Origin: Mucilaginibacter sp.
GTDB taxonomy: Bacteria > Bacteroidota > Bacteroidia > Sphingobacteriales > Sphingobacteriaceae
NCBI RefSeq assembly: GCF_025359345.1
Contig: NZ_JANYGQ010000022.1
Span: forward strand, 62,001-126,000
Length of the DNA: 64,000 nt
Direction of reading: 5' to 3'
Below, one piece after another: positions 45,265 to 55,500 of the stretch; the first letter of the stretch is position 1, and each line of letters starts with the position of its first letter. The translations under genes and the position numbers were made by a program. A model generated the notes under the pieces. That model made no database searches. It was not told where the DNA came from and saw only the letters and a program-made list of their open reading frames with translations.

Positions 45265-47980
45265 AATCGTTGAGAGTGTTGTGTAAATAGTTTTGTTGTT
45301 CCGGTGTTTTTTCATGCGATGGTTTAAACCGCGAAAGCCTGTTAATTTCCTGTACTTGCTCCTGCCTTTTCGCCATCAATTCAGTAGCTGAACTACGTTC
45401 TGCTGATTGGCTGACGGCATCGAGCAGCTGTTCTTTGTCATCGGTATAGATTGAAACGGCCTCCCGCCCGCGCGAGACGGAAACATAAAACTGTTCCGTC
45501 GAAGAGGCGTTAAACGTGGCGGAGCTTTGGGAAACAATCACTTTATCTGCGGTTTTACCCTGCGCGGCGTGGGAGGTAGAGACGTAGCCTAAATTGAAAT
45601 GCCCGAACTCGGGTGGGATAGTCGAGCCGTTGGAAAGCGCAATATTACGATGATCGTCGAACCCCTGCACCTGAAAAACCGAACCATTAAACAAATGCGT
45701 GCCTTCGTTACTTTTGCCGTTCGCTGTGATGCGCAGCCTGTCGCCTTCGGCGATTGACAGCGGACGCGGCTCAAAGACTGTGAATTTGTGGGCTTCCGCT
45801 AATGGCACACTATAGTCCAAGCCGTTCCTATCGGCCGCAAACACGCCCGTTTCGTCTGTGCACATGACTTCCAGTTTGTTTCCGGCTTTAATACCTTTTG
45901 CATTCTGGTGAAAAGCTACGACATCACCCGCACGGTAACTTTCCGGCCGTTCTTTCTCGGCCTCGGTAAGCTGGCGGTTCTTTAACACGGTGAAACTATG
46001 ATCTTCCTGCCCGAGCAGATCCTGCGCTTTTAGTTTCTCCCGGATTCGCCCGGTCACCACCTCGCCTTCGGCATGGGTCGGTGCGATCACCAGCACTTCC
46101 TTAGCCGGGCCGCTGCCGTGGGCAGCGCTGCAATAATCGTCGGCGATAGCACCGACGCGCTGCGCACTGTCTGTCATTTCATGAATCGCTCCCATGCGGT
46201 CGAGCTTTTTAAATCCCTGCTCCACCCGGCCATCCGATAAATCCTGCACCGCTTCTTTATAGGCCGTATTCTTCTGCCGTTGAATCTTATCGACCGTCAC
46301 CGGCTTAATGCCGGTTTCCTGTTGGATAATACGTAACGCATCCCCGCGCTCGACGCTGGTATGCTGCTTTGTATCGCCGGAGAGGATTACCCGCGCGCTT
46401 TGCGCGTTAGCGATTTCCAGTATGCGGTTCATATCCCGGTTGGATAACATGCCCGCTTCGTCAATCCAGATCACCTGCTGTTTTAAATAGGCATGCCTGC
46501 CAGATTGCTGTATCAGCCGCGCGACGGTGTCGGCATTGTCAAACCCTTCGCTGCGCTGTACGCCCCGGCTGGCTTCGCTCGATGGCGCGAATGAAAATAT
46601 CTGTTTGCCACCCTCGATGATGCCCTGCTGTACTTCTTTCATCAGGGTTGTTTTACCCGTACCAGCTTTACCGGTAATCAGGATAATCCCATCGGTTGAG
46701 GAAAGCGCGTGGGTGACCGCAGCCTTTTGCTGGTGATTAAGCAATGAATTTTGCGGCGCATAGTTTTCATGGATGGGGCGGAATTTGTTTCGCACGGCAA
46801 TGCAATGCTGAATCAAGTACTTTTCTTCTTTCAGCGCCTCTTTCGTGGTGATGAACGTCCGCAGCTTTTCCGTAACAGAAAGAATATTTTCTTCCTGTTG
46901 GAACGCTTCTCGTACCTGTTTTTGGCTTGCTTCCCCGATGCCGGATTTGATGGCCGTTGCCAGAATCTCTTTATCGCTGGCGACCGATTTGCGTTCCAAA
47001 TGATGGCGCAGGGAAAATTGCACCGCCCGCTGTGCGGCCTGCGTATCATTCCGCGCTATCGGTAATTGTTTCAGCTGGGGTAAGGCGGCGCGTTCGTCCG
47101 GCGTTAACCGGGAAAGCCAGGCGGCTTCTTGCTGCTCTGTAGAAAGCGGCTTGCGCTTGGCTTCCCGTGTTCTCGCGCCGACCTGTGATTTTTGCTTGTT
47201 ATCGGTGATATCATGCTCCCGCGCGTATTCTTCGATTTCCTGCGTGCGCCGGGAGAATTTTTCTAACGTGCGTTTTTCCAGCCCGGCCAGCTCAAACCCA
47301 TTCTTCGTCCGCGCGACCTGATACCCGGCTTGCTGTAAATTTTCTGCCAGTTTCGCGTGAAATATTGCCTCGTAATAGGACGCATCCTGCTTGACCTGTC
47401 GGAATTGCCCCGCTTTCCATTTGCTTTCCTGCTCGTCAAATGTCGCATTAAACACGAAACAATGGCTATGCAAATGCGGATCAGGCACCCCATCAATAGG
47501 TCGGGTCGTGAAATGCGTAAACTCACCATAAGCGAGATTTCCCCTCATGCGGTTTTCATCTTTTCCGTTCGCACGTACCCGCGCTTGCATGCCGGTTTCG
47601 ATTTCCGTCATCGCATCACGCACGGCAGACTGAAATGCAGCGAGGATGATTTTTTTATCATCGGCACCCGCAAACGCATAGGCAAGGCTAACCGATTTGC
47701 TGGCATTAAACGTGAAATCATAGCCGACCGTGCGGTCGGTATCATTCCGGCCCGTCAGTGTTTGACCGGTGAACGGATTGATATTGTCGCACAAACGCGC
47801 GAACGATTTTTTATCGATGCTGCCGGTGAGGCCTAGCCGCCTGGCGGCACTCCCGCCCCAGCGGCCAATCAGCTCATTGCCCTCGCCGTAATAATCGAAG
47901 GCTGCTCCCTCCTGATAATATTGTTCGCAGTAATATTTCTTCGCGCCGGACGCGGATTTGTTCATCGTAATACGCAGCAT
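45233..47980 (-). CDS. MOBF-family conjugative relaxase-helicase (TrwC/TraI type)
   Basis: About 915 residues from the second Met (MLRITMNKSASGAKKYY), which is the canonical opening. The relaxase domain (1-290) has early tyrosines (KKYYCEQYYQ) and the three-histidine metal motif PDPHLHSHCF near 168-177. The helicase part has Walker A GKAGTGKTTLM near 437-447, WIDEAGML, and a RecD-like C-terminal with STSHAAQGKTADKV and SRGREAVSIY. It nicks oriT, stays bound to the 5' end and unwinds the strand. MOBF relaxases are less usual in Bacteroidota than MOBP/MOBV ones. Confidence 0.9.
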   Translation of the reverse strand: MLRITMNKSASGAKKYYCEQYYQEGAAFDYYGEGNELIGRWGGSAARRLGLTGSIDKKSFARLCDNINPFTGQTLTGRNDTDRTVGYDFTFNASKSVSLAYAFAGADDKKIILAAFQSAVRDAMTEIETGMQARVRANGKDENRMRGNLAYGEFTHFTTRPIDGVPDPHLHSHCFVFNATFDEQESKWKAGQFRQVKQDASYYEAIFHAKLAENLQQAGYQVARTKNGFELAGLEKRTLEKFSRRTQEIEEYAREHDITDNKQKSQVGARTREAKRKPLSTEQQEAAWLSRLTPDERAALPQLKQLPIARNDTQAAQRAVQFSLRHHLERKSVASDKEILATAIKSGIGEASQKQVREAFQQEENILSVTEKLRTFITTKEALKEEKYLIQHCIAVRNKFRPIHENYAPQNSLLNHQQKAAVTHALSSTDGIILITGKAGTGKTTLMKEVQQGIIEGGKQIFSFAPSSEASRGVQRSEGFDNADTVARLIQQSGRHAYLKQQVIWIDEAGMLSNRDMNRILEIANAQSARVILSGDTKQHTSVERGDALRIIQQETGIKPVTVDKIQRQKNTAYKEAVQDLSDGRVEQGFKKLDRMGAIHEMTDSAQRVGAIADDYCSAAHGSGPAKEVLVIAPTHAEGEVVTGRIREKLKAQDLLGQEDHSFTVLKNRQLTEAEKERPESYRAGDVVAFHQNAKGIKAGNKLEVMCTDETGVFAADRNGLDYSVPLAEAHKFTVFEPRPLSIAEGDRLRITANGKSNEGTHLFNGSVFQVQGFDDHRNIALSNGSTIPPEFGHFNLGYVSTSHAAQGKTADKVIVSQSSATFNASSTEQFYVSVSRGREAVSIYTDDKEQLLDAVSQSAERSSATELMAKRQEQVQEINRLSRFKPSHEKTPEQQNYLHNTLNDYGLQTTVRAR

Positions 47981-48228
47981 GGTCAATCCATTTTCTGCGT
48001 AGTAAATTCCGGCTTTCCCGCCCGGATTTTATGGCCTGATATGGTGAACCGTGATGCCATCTGCTGCGAAATCCCCTCGGGTTTATGTCGAGGACAGGCT
48101 TATGCGCGGCGCAGCGCCTGGGAAATCGCAATCTTAGAAAGTATGATTATAGTGCTGCGCAATTCGAAGGATTGCGGGAATGGTCAACCGTGGCAATTGA
48201 GAGGTTGGTATACTCGGTGTGCGGGCGA
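47981..48228. other. non-coding region before the relaxase gene, candidate oriT
   Basis: About 250 bp without a plausible gene, directly upstream of the relaxase. It holds several short inverted repeats, e.g. CGCAAT-N7-ATTGCG near 48158-48176 and GGCGCAGCGCC near 48108. MOBF elements usually keep oriT near the relaxase gene, but I cannot identify a nick site. Confidence 0.3.
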
Positions 48229-48488
48229 TTATCGTTCGCAAAACAGCGAAATGTAAATATCGGCTATATCTGACCTCAGATTCTCCGGTATGCGTGCCGG
48301 AGTGAAATAGTATAAATCTCCCATAACAGTGCCCTTTTCAGGATTCAAAGAATCTATCCTTAAAATATCATTCAGGCTCTTTCCGTCCTCACATAATCAT
48401 CATAGCTAACGTCTAGAGCATTCAATTGTTCGTTAAAAGCAGACGAGCGCTCATAAAATGCGTCCATGGTTAATTTCAATTTTATCAT
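48229..48488 (-). pseudogene. frameshifted small gene
   Basis: An ATG at 48488 (or 48467, MDAFYERSSAFNEQ) opens a frame that stops at 48372. A second frame reads on from about 48385 to TAA 48229-48231 with protein-like sequence (KSLNDILRIDSLNPEKG, DLYYFTPARIPENLRSDIADIY). Joined across one frameshift they give an ~85-residue protein. It starts 6 bp after the stop of the 75-residue gene at 48495, suggesting one small operon. Either a pseudogene or a sequencing error. Confidence 0.45.
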
Positions 48489-48494
48489 AATACT

Positions 48495-48722
48495 TTATCT
48501 AAAAGTGCTTATATCTCTTAAAATCGTTATGCCTGCATGGTTAACCCACGGCTCCAATTCCTCTTCGTTAAAATAACGGGCGATATTTTTTTTCTTACCT
48601 GTCAATCGATGGTTCGTTCCCACACAGTAATATTTTCCGTTCTCTGATATCGCCGTAACCTTCAATCTTGGGTAATTCGCAGTGCCTACCTCGCAAACAT
48701 TATCGTTCAATTTGTACTTCAT
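48495..48722 (-). CDS. small hypothetical protein
   Basis: 75 residues, basic, beta-rich start (MKYKLNDNVCEVGTANYPRLKVTAI) resembling a small SH3-like or YodC-like fold; no known family is certain. It is the first gene of a leftward pair and divergent from the gene at 48803. Confidence 0.5.
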   Translation of the reverse strand: MKYKLNDNVCEVGTANYPRLKVTAISENGKYYCVGTNHRLTGKKKNIARYFNEEELEPWVNHAGITILRDISTFR

Positions 48723-48776
48723 GTGGAATCGTTGCTTTTTATAAAGCTAAGGAAAAATCCGTAATTACAATCAGCA

Positions 48777-48801
48777 CTCAAATCTTAAACGTAGATTTGA
48801 G
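48777..48801. promoter_or_regulatory. perfect 9-bp inverted repeat abutting a start codon
   Basis: CTCAAATCT (48777-48785) and AGATTTGAG (48793-48801) with a 7-bp centre, ending 1 bp before the ATG at 48803. It contains TAGATTTG, a -7 match. It could be an operator or a translation-blocking hairpin. Confidence 0.5.
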
Positions 48802-48802
48802 T

Positions 48803-49108
48803 ATGAACGAATACGACTTGGACAAATTTATAAAAGGAATAACAGGGTTAAACTATGGACAGGTTTTTTCGGCGTTGCTTAATGAAATTATGAAGCTAGA
48901 CAACCTTTATAACAGAATGAAACCTGGAAAAGTCCCTTATGATTTTGCGCAATACCGTGACCATGTAGGAGATTTTTATTTTTTTCTAACGACAAAGGTA
49001 GTACCCAAAGGAATAGGTAAGGCGGGAGTACTAAAATTTTTGCCTGTTATAAACTCTCTTATAAGCGACAAACAATTAGGGGACGATTTCCTGCAAGTAC
49101 TTCAATAA
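48803..49108 (+). CDS. small hypothetical protein
   Basis: 101 residues from the ATG at 48803 (MNEYDLDKFIKGITG); the frame to the left of it is not protein-like. All-helical prediction, no signal peptide, no recognised family. It is isolated and convergent with the toxin operon. Confidence 0.5.
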   Translation: MNEYDLDKFIKGITGLNYGQVFSALLNEIMKLDNLYNRMKPGKVPYDFAQYRDHVGDFYFFLTTKVVPKGIGKAGVLKFLPVINSLISDKQLGDDFLQVLQ

Positions 49109-49246
49109 CAGGTAATGCCTTTCTCATAGAAACGGCAGGGCAGAGAGTAAGAATTTTTGGAACAGACGTCTTCCCTTATCGGGCTATAAAGATTTAAACA
49201 TTTCTGTTGCTACTCAAAACGCAGACGGCGATCAAAAAGATTTATG
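49109..49246 (+). other. gap with possible coding remnant
   Basis: In another frame than the preceding gene, about 49098-49196 reads TSITGNAFLIETAGQRVRIF and on to FGTDVFPYRA before a stop, and the next frame continues DLNISVATQNADGDQKDLCY. This looks like a decayed gene end but has no start. Confidence 0.25.
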
Positions 49247-49501
49247 TTATCTTAGATTAAATTTTTTCCGAAATTTTTTATCTGAAATTAAGCGTTTTAG
49301 CATATTTTCACAAGCTTCATTTTCTGTTTCAAATTTCTCGCAGTTTAGCATATGGCCTCGCTCGTCGTAATGAAATAAGAGCCATTTTGATTGCGAAAAA
49401 GTCAAAGCTATTGTCATGGGCTTTAATTGGCCATCCAATGAGTATTCGTCAGAAGATATCTTTAAGTTATCTAACTGCTCCTTAAGTTGATTTACATTCA
49501 T
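49247..49501 (-). CDS. candidate immunity protein for the RHS-TNT toxin
   Basis: 84 residues. The ATG at 49499-49501 directly abuts the toxin stop codon, the classical place of an immunity gene. The sequence (MNVNQLKEQLDNLKISSDEYSL, WLLFHYDERGHMLNCEKFETENEACENMLKRL, quoted in two parts for position) has the layout of small immunity proteins: helix, strands around a WxLFxYDERG motif, and a C-terminal helix. I cannot assign an Imm family safely. It is cytosolic, as needed against an NAD-cleaving toxin. Confidence 0.65.
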   Translation of the reverse strand: MNVNQLKEQLDNLKISSDEYSLDGQLKPMTIALTFSQSKWLLFHYDERGHMLNCEKFETENEACENMLKRLISDKKFRKKFNLR

Positions 49502-52500
49502 TTATGGAAAAAATATTTCAGGCATAATTGGCATAACTGGTTCCGTGGGGGCGAGTGGTATAACTGATTCTATCGGAGCAACAGGTGAAATTGGTTCTGT
49601 CGGCAAAGTTGGTCTAATATATCCATTCTCAATTAAATGTCCAGCACGAAGGGTAGACCTAAATTGAATCCCTCCGGTCTTTTGTCCATTTTCACCAGCG
49701 ATTTGGGATTGTTCTACATTAAAAGACTTTAACACCTCAAATTCTTCATATTTTGACGTGTTTGTTCCTTCTAATAAATTCCTTTGTTCTAAAGTTGTTC
49801 CTTTGGGTGAAAAATACTCGGACTCCGTACTTGTGCCCCCATACCTGGATAAAGTATAACCTTTCGCAATTTCTCCAGATATTGGCTCTGAAGCGGCTCC
49901 ACCATTTACTGGATATTTAATTTGGGAGTTTCCAATTGCACCACTGAGAAGTTTAGACTCACTTTTTGGTAAATACGTCCGTTCATGTTCGGATACACCA
50001 TCATCTAAAATATTTACCGTAAAATTTACATGTTCAACGCTTTTCTCTGCTTCTCGATCTTCTTTTCCGTTTGGATCAATCAACCGCACAGGATTGTCGA
50101 GCGTATAATTGTAAGGACTTAATCCGGGATATTTATCAACCATTGGATCAGCACTAATCCATTGGCTTTGTTGGGGGTTGTAATAACGCGCGCCGTAGTA
50201 GTAAAGGCCGGTTTCCGCATCCAATTCCTTAGCGTTGAATAAGTACGGGCTTGAGTACGAACTAATATGTTTATCGTAATACGTCTCGCCGAACGGAATA
50301 TATTCTTCATGCTGCGATACGCTGCCTTGTGCATCGGTAACGTAGGCCGTGCTGCCTAAATGGTCGGAATGGTAGAAATATTGATTATTCTCAATTTTGG
50401 TGCGTGTGGTGTCCAAAAATCCATAACCGGCCTTTACCGAATCGTTCGTAGGGATCGGTTGCGCGGTTATAGGTGGCCCCGTTGGTGGAGGCGTCATATT
50501 TCCCGGCCATCCGGCAGGAGTTGCACTTACAGTGTCCACTAATACAGGCGGAGCGATATGACTGTTTACCGGCTCGTAATAGAACAGCTTATTAGTAGGT
50601 GGGCCGGGGGTCAAAGGTAATCCCTGAGTTTTGTAATAAGCGAGTCGTTCTGCTTCTATCGTCTTCGCACGAGCGATGTAATTTATACTGCCAGCGGAGA
50701 GCGCAGAAGGCGGCCGGGCTTGCGGGTTAGAAATATCCGTAAAAACGCCGTTGCCTATTTTGGTGGCAATACGCTGGCTCTCAATATAAATATGCTTGGT
50801 AAAACTGGTGCGCCTGCACACGAGGTAAGGGCTTACATAGACGGTGTAATTATCATAATGGTTGATGGTGCCTGCGATTGCGCTGTTGATATAGTTGGCC
50901 TGCACTCCACCGCTGCTTTTGATAACACGTTCGCCACTTGCATCGTAAGTATATAAACATTGCAATCCCTTATCAATAGTACGCTGTAAGCGGTTGTCCT
51001 CATCCCAGAAATTTTCACGCGTTTCTTTGGTGGTGGGATTGGTGATGGTACTTTGATTGCCGTTTAGATCGTAGGTGTATTTTCCGCTGCCGATAGTTAT
51101 CGGCTGATGTACCGTGCCGGTATAGCTATAATCTTGCGAATAATTGCCGGATGACGGGTTAGTCGCATTTTGCTGTGTGCTTAGTTTCTTACTGGTGACG
51201 TTGTATAAATTATCATAGCCCATCGCCAGCGTGTAGCTTGCTGAATCCGCACCGTGAAAGCTCCCGTTGGCAGACACAAGCCGGTATAGTCCATCATACT
51301 TGTAATTTTGAATAGCGGTGCCACCCAACGGAGTTGCTGCAGGTTTAGCGTTATTGGCGATGGAAAGAATATTGCTCACCGCGTCATAAGCGTAACTATT
51401 ATCCATCATAAACGTGCCGGAGGCCGTGGTCGCGGTCAGGTTGACCAGCCGTCGCCGCAGATTGTCATAGGCGTAATGGGTTTCCGTGCCATTGCCGTAT
51501 TGCAGGTAAACCCGCTGTTCATATTCATCATAACCCAGCTGATTGACATATTTGTAAGACGCTTTTTCTTTGCTTCCACTAATGCGGTCTAAAGTGCCGC
51601 CGCGATTATAATGGTAGTTCACTACCTCGCTATCAGGGTAGATCATTTGGGTAAGGCGGTTCCAGGTATCGTATTTTTGCTGACTAACATAGGTGGTGTA
51701 AAAAACCGAACTCACCATGACCGTGCGTATTTGTTTGGTAACTTCTCCTAATTTTCCGTAGTAAAATTCCTGTCCGCCGGTAGCGTCTTCCTGCAATACG
51801 AGTCTGCCCGCGCGGTCATCTTGTAGCTGCGATTTTCCGGTGGCAGGCGAGCCATATTTATAGGTTACTTTATTTTGATACTGCTCAGGATAATCAATTC
51901 CACTCAGCCTTTCATACTCATATTGGTATTTGATGCCTCCATCTTTCGGGATGTCGTTCCTTAGTTGGGCAGTCGTCTTTTGGGTTAAATTCCCAGCCAG
52001 ATCATAGACGAAACTAATCAAACCAGCGTCAGGGTAGGTCGCGCTTATTTTACGCCCAAGATTGTCGTACGTATATGTGGTAGCATTACCGCCGTTGTCG
52101 GTAACCTTGGTCAGTTCACTTAGTGCGTCGTAATCAAATTTGGTTACAATATCACTGGTCGGCCCACTCAATGCATGGTCTTCACGTTTGCGTCCGCGTA
52201 CGTCCGTCATCGTTGCATGGCTGTTATGCAAGGCATCGGTCGTCGTCGTCACAATTAACCCGCTTGCAATCGTATAATCCATTTTGGTGGTGGCACCATC
52301 TGCAAGGACTTCTTTTAGCGGGCGGTCTAAAATATCGTAATCGATGTTGCTGGTCAGGTTGCCGGGCGAGGGATTAAAGTTTCCGTTGTTGCCGGATATA
52401 GGTTCTGTATTTGGATAATAATGGGTAACGGCGCGGCCAAAGGCATCATATAGAACCCTGCCCGAAATAGCCATTTTCAACTGATCGGGCTTATTTTTTC

Positions 52501-55500
52501 CGGTGTATAATGACACTTGTTTTTTGACTTGGATTGCCCTTCCCAAGCCATCCATAAAGGTTACGATATTTATGTCATTGGGAAAACCCTCATTGTCTTT
52601 TGCGCCGTATTGTGGGTCGAAATGATGAGTAATGGCATAAGGCACGTCGGCGTTCGGAAAATATTCAAATCGTATTGTCGTATCTCCTGAAGCCAACTCA
52701 TAGGGCCCGGTAACACTGGTGATGCGGCCTACGCTATCAATACCGATACGCATCGGTTCGTTGTTCAGGCTCACCGTTTTAGTTGCTATCCCAAAACTGT
52801 AATTATAGGCACTCGTACTGCTGTATCCATAGGCGTCCGTCACTTTGGTGATATAGCTATTCACCAAATTATCGTACGTATAGGCATAAAACATACGCTT
52901 ATTGCTGTCGTTGGTTGGGCGGGTAATTTGCGACAGGTTGCCGTAAGCATCGTATTTCATGTCATAAACGGCGCTGGTGCCGTCTGCCAGATACTGGCTG
53001 ATCTTGGTGATGTCGCCAAAGCCGTCTATGACGGTGGTTCGTTTCCGTTTTAGGCCTTCGGTCGTATTAACAACAATGCTCGCCGGTATATTCTTGATAT
53101 AGAGGGGATCGTTATTCTGATAGGTAACCGTCGCCATCACGAGATCGTTTGCCGTCCCGTCGCCCTGGTCATAAATGCTGGTTACGTTACCGAGATTATC
53201 ATAGTCAAACTTGGTGGCCGTGCTTACACCAGCTGTAGCTTGTCCCTCATAAAAAAGCTTACTGGTTTGCACCAGGGCGGGAAATTGAACGCTATCGACC
53301 ACTGTTCGAAGATCATATAGATTGTCCGTCTCCGTAAATTTATTGCCGTCTGCATCCTGCACAACCTCGCTTTTAAGCAATCCTTTAGCATAGTAAGCCG
53401 TAGTGATAAACTGCTGCACGGTGCTTCGGTAAACTGCGTTTTGTTTTGCAGTATTCAATTGGTTTGTGGTGACAGTGCCAAAGCCATAAAATTCCCGTTC
53501 GCGGCGATTATATCGACCATCCGCATAAGCAAAATTCGTACGCATGATGTCGACCCCATTGGCGTTCCCGGCGATACCGTCAAATACTTCGGCAGCATCT
53601 AATACCCATTTATTTTGCGGCATCAGGTAGCTGTTGCCGGTGCGCTTATAATCAACGGTAAAATATCCGCCCATCGGGCGGCGCACGGTTTTAAGCATGT
53701 TGGTGCGCCCGATGAGCGAACGTCTCACTTGCAAATCGCCGTCATTGTCCGAATGCAAAATATCCGGTAACCCATCGCCATCAATATCCATGATTTGATC
53801 TTTTTCACGTGAAACGCCGTGTGACGCGTTGATGGATGGGTTAATACAAATCTTGATAGGAAAAAAAGGAATGGGAATCGGGATGATGACAGTAAATGCA
53901 GCGTTTATAGATTCCCCTGTGGAAACGTTATTGTTGAAATCGGATAGGCTTGACCATGATATTTTCTGGTTAAATCCGCTGCCGGTATTTAATTGTACGC
54001 CGTCCGTGTAGACTTGATCTATCAGACCATCGCCGTTGACATCTGAAAGCATATAGGAGCCTGTTCCGGCGGATCTGTTCAGTCCGAATCCGAATACAAA
54101 TGAACCTCCAAATAAGCTAAGCCCTTCTCCACCTTCAACGGAAGCACTGCTATTTTTGTCGATGGCGGCAAGGCCCCAATTTTCGGCATTGGCAAACTGA
54201 TACCCTAGATTCAGCGCTACCAGTCCATTTTTATAGACTTTATCGGGTAAACCATCGCCGTTTATGTCGACCCATGTCGCGTCGGTTTCTTGCTTATTGC
54301 TGTTCGCGGAACCAGTCGGAAAGCCTAAAGATGCCCCGGAATTATCAGCTACTACGTTAGCGTTCTCGGAGGTTGTGTTTCTGTCTGATGATCTTAAAAA
54401 TTCGTTGCCTAACGATATTCCAAATCCCGTGCCTTCCCCGGAGGCCCCGCCCATATTATGCGGCGAGTGTACATTCCCTTCAAGCGATCCACTCGGTTGG
54501 GTATATTGTACATTGTTTTCGTTCAACACATCGGGATAATGATCGCCGTTCATATCCATCATATCCAATTGCGTCGTATTGGTTGAGGACGAATAACTGG
54601 CGTTTGCCCCGAAGCCGAGCGTATAGCTTTTATTAGACGAGGTGTTTATTTTCTCCGCTGCCTGCAAAGCAGCGCCAGCCATTAAGCTGTCGACGGACAC
54701 ATCATGTAAAAACAACCGGGAACTGCTTACAAGGCCAGGGGCAACATACACGGACGTATCATTGCCTACCCACACGTTGCGCTTTGCATCCGGGTACATG
54801 ACGACAAAATCCGCCCCGGTCGGATTTTTAAGTGTGTTCAGGCTGGTCGTGTCCGTATAAGCGCTAGGATCGGTGGGATAGTTTTGATACTGATTTGTAT
54901 TTAACCTGAATTCATCAAGCGGCGCGGTTCCCCCTTTGCTCCCTTTAAAACTGAATTGGCCCCAGCCACGAAAGAATGCGCCCAGGTAAGGTTCTGCCGG
55001 ATTTGTGTATAGGCTGGCATTGACTGTTTTGTTAACAGCTTTATGGGTGAGTACGGAGCCGACGAAGTAAGTGGAATCAACGGTGACTGCTGCCTGCAAT
55101 TTCGTAAGGGCAAGCGCCATCGTGCGGTTGGTAGCCGAATAATCGAAATAATAAGGCTGGTTGGGGTTTAAAATCAGGCGAATGCTGTCGGGATTACCGG
55201 TGATAACGCCGCCGCTTATTTGCAGCGACTGCTTTGCATAAACCGTATCCCTCCCTTTGATGGTGAACACTATTTTACCCGTAGCGGATGCGGCACCGGT
55301 GATCTTTGCTTTAATGGCAACCTTGCCACCGGTTGACGTGCTAAATGGCGCGGCGGTAACATGCCAATCGTTGAAATTAATATTGTCAGGCGCGGCAAAT
55401 CCTTCGATGATGGCTCCGCCCCTTGTGTTTGTAGCCGGTGAACCATCAGCAAATGCAGTGTAAACATAATGTATCGCCCAACGTGCTGCCGCTCTATCGA

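Noticed and set aside
45590..47530. Long open frames antisense or out of frame within the relaxase gene
   Set aside because: Shadows of a GC-rich coding region; none has motifs or a plausible start.
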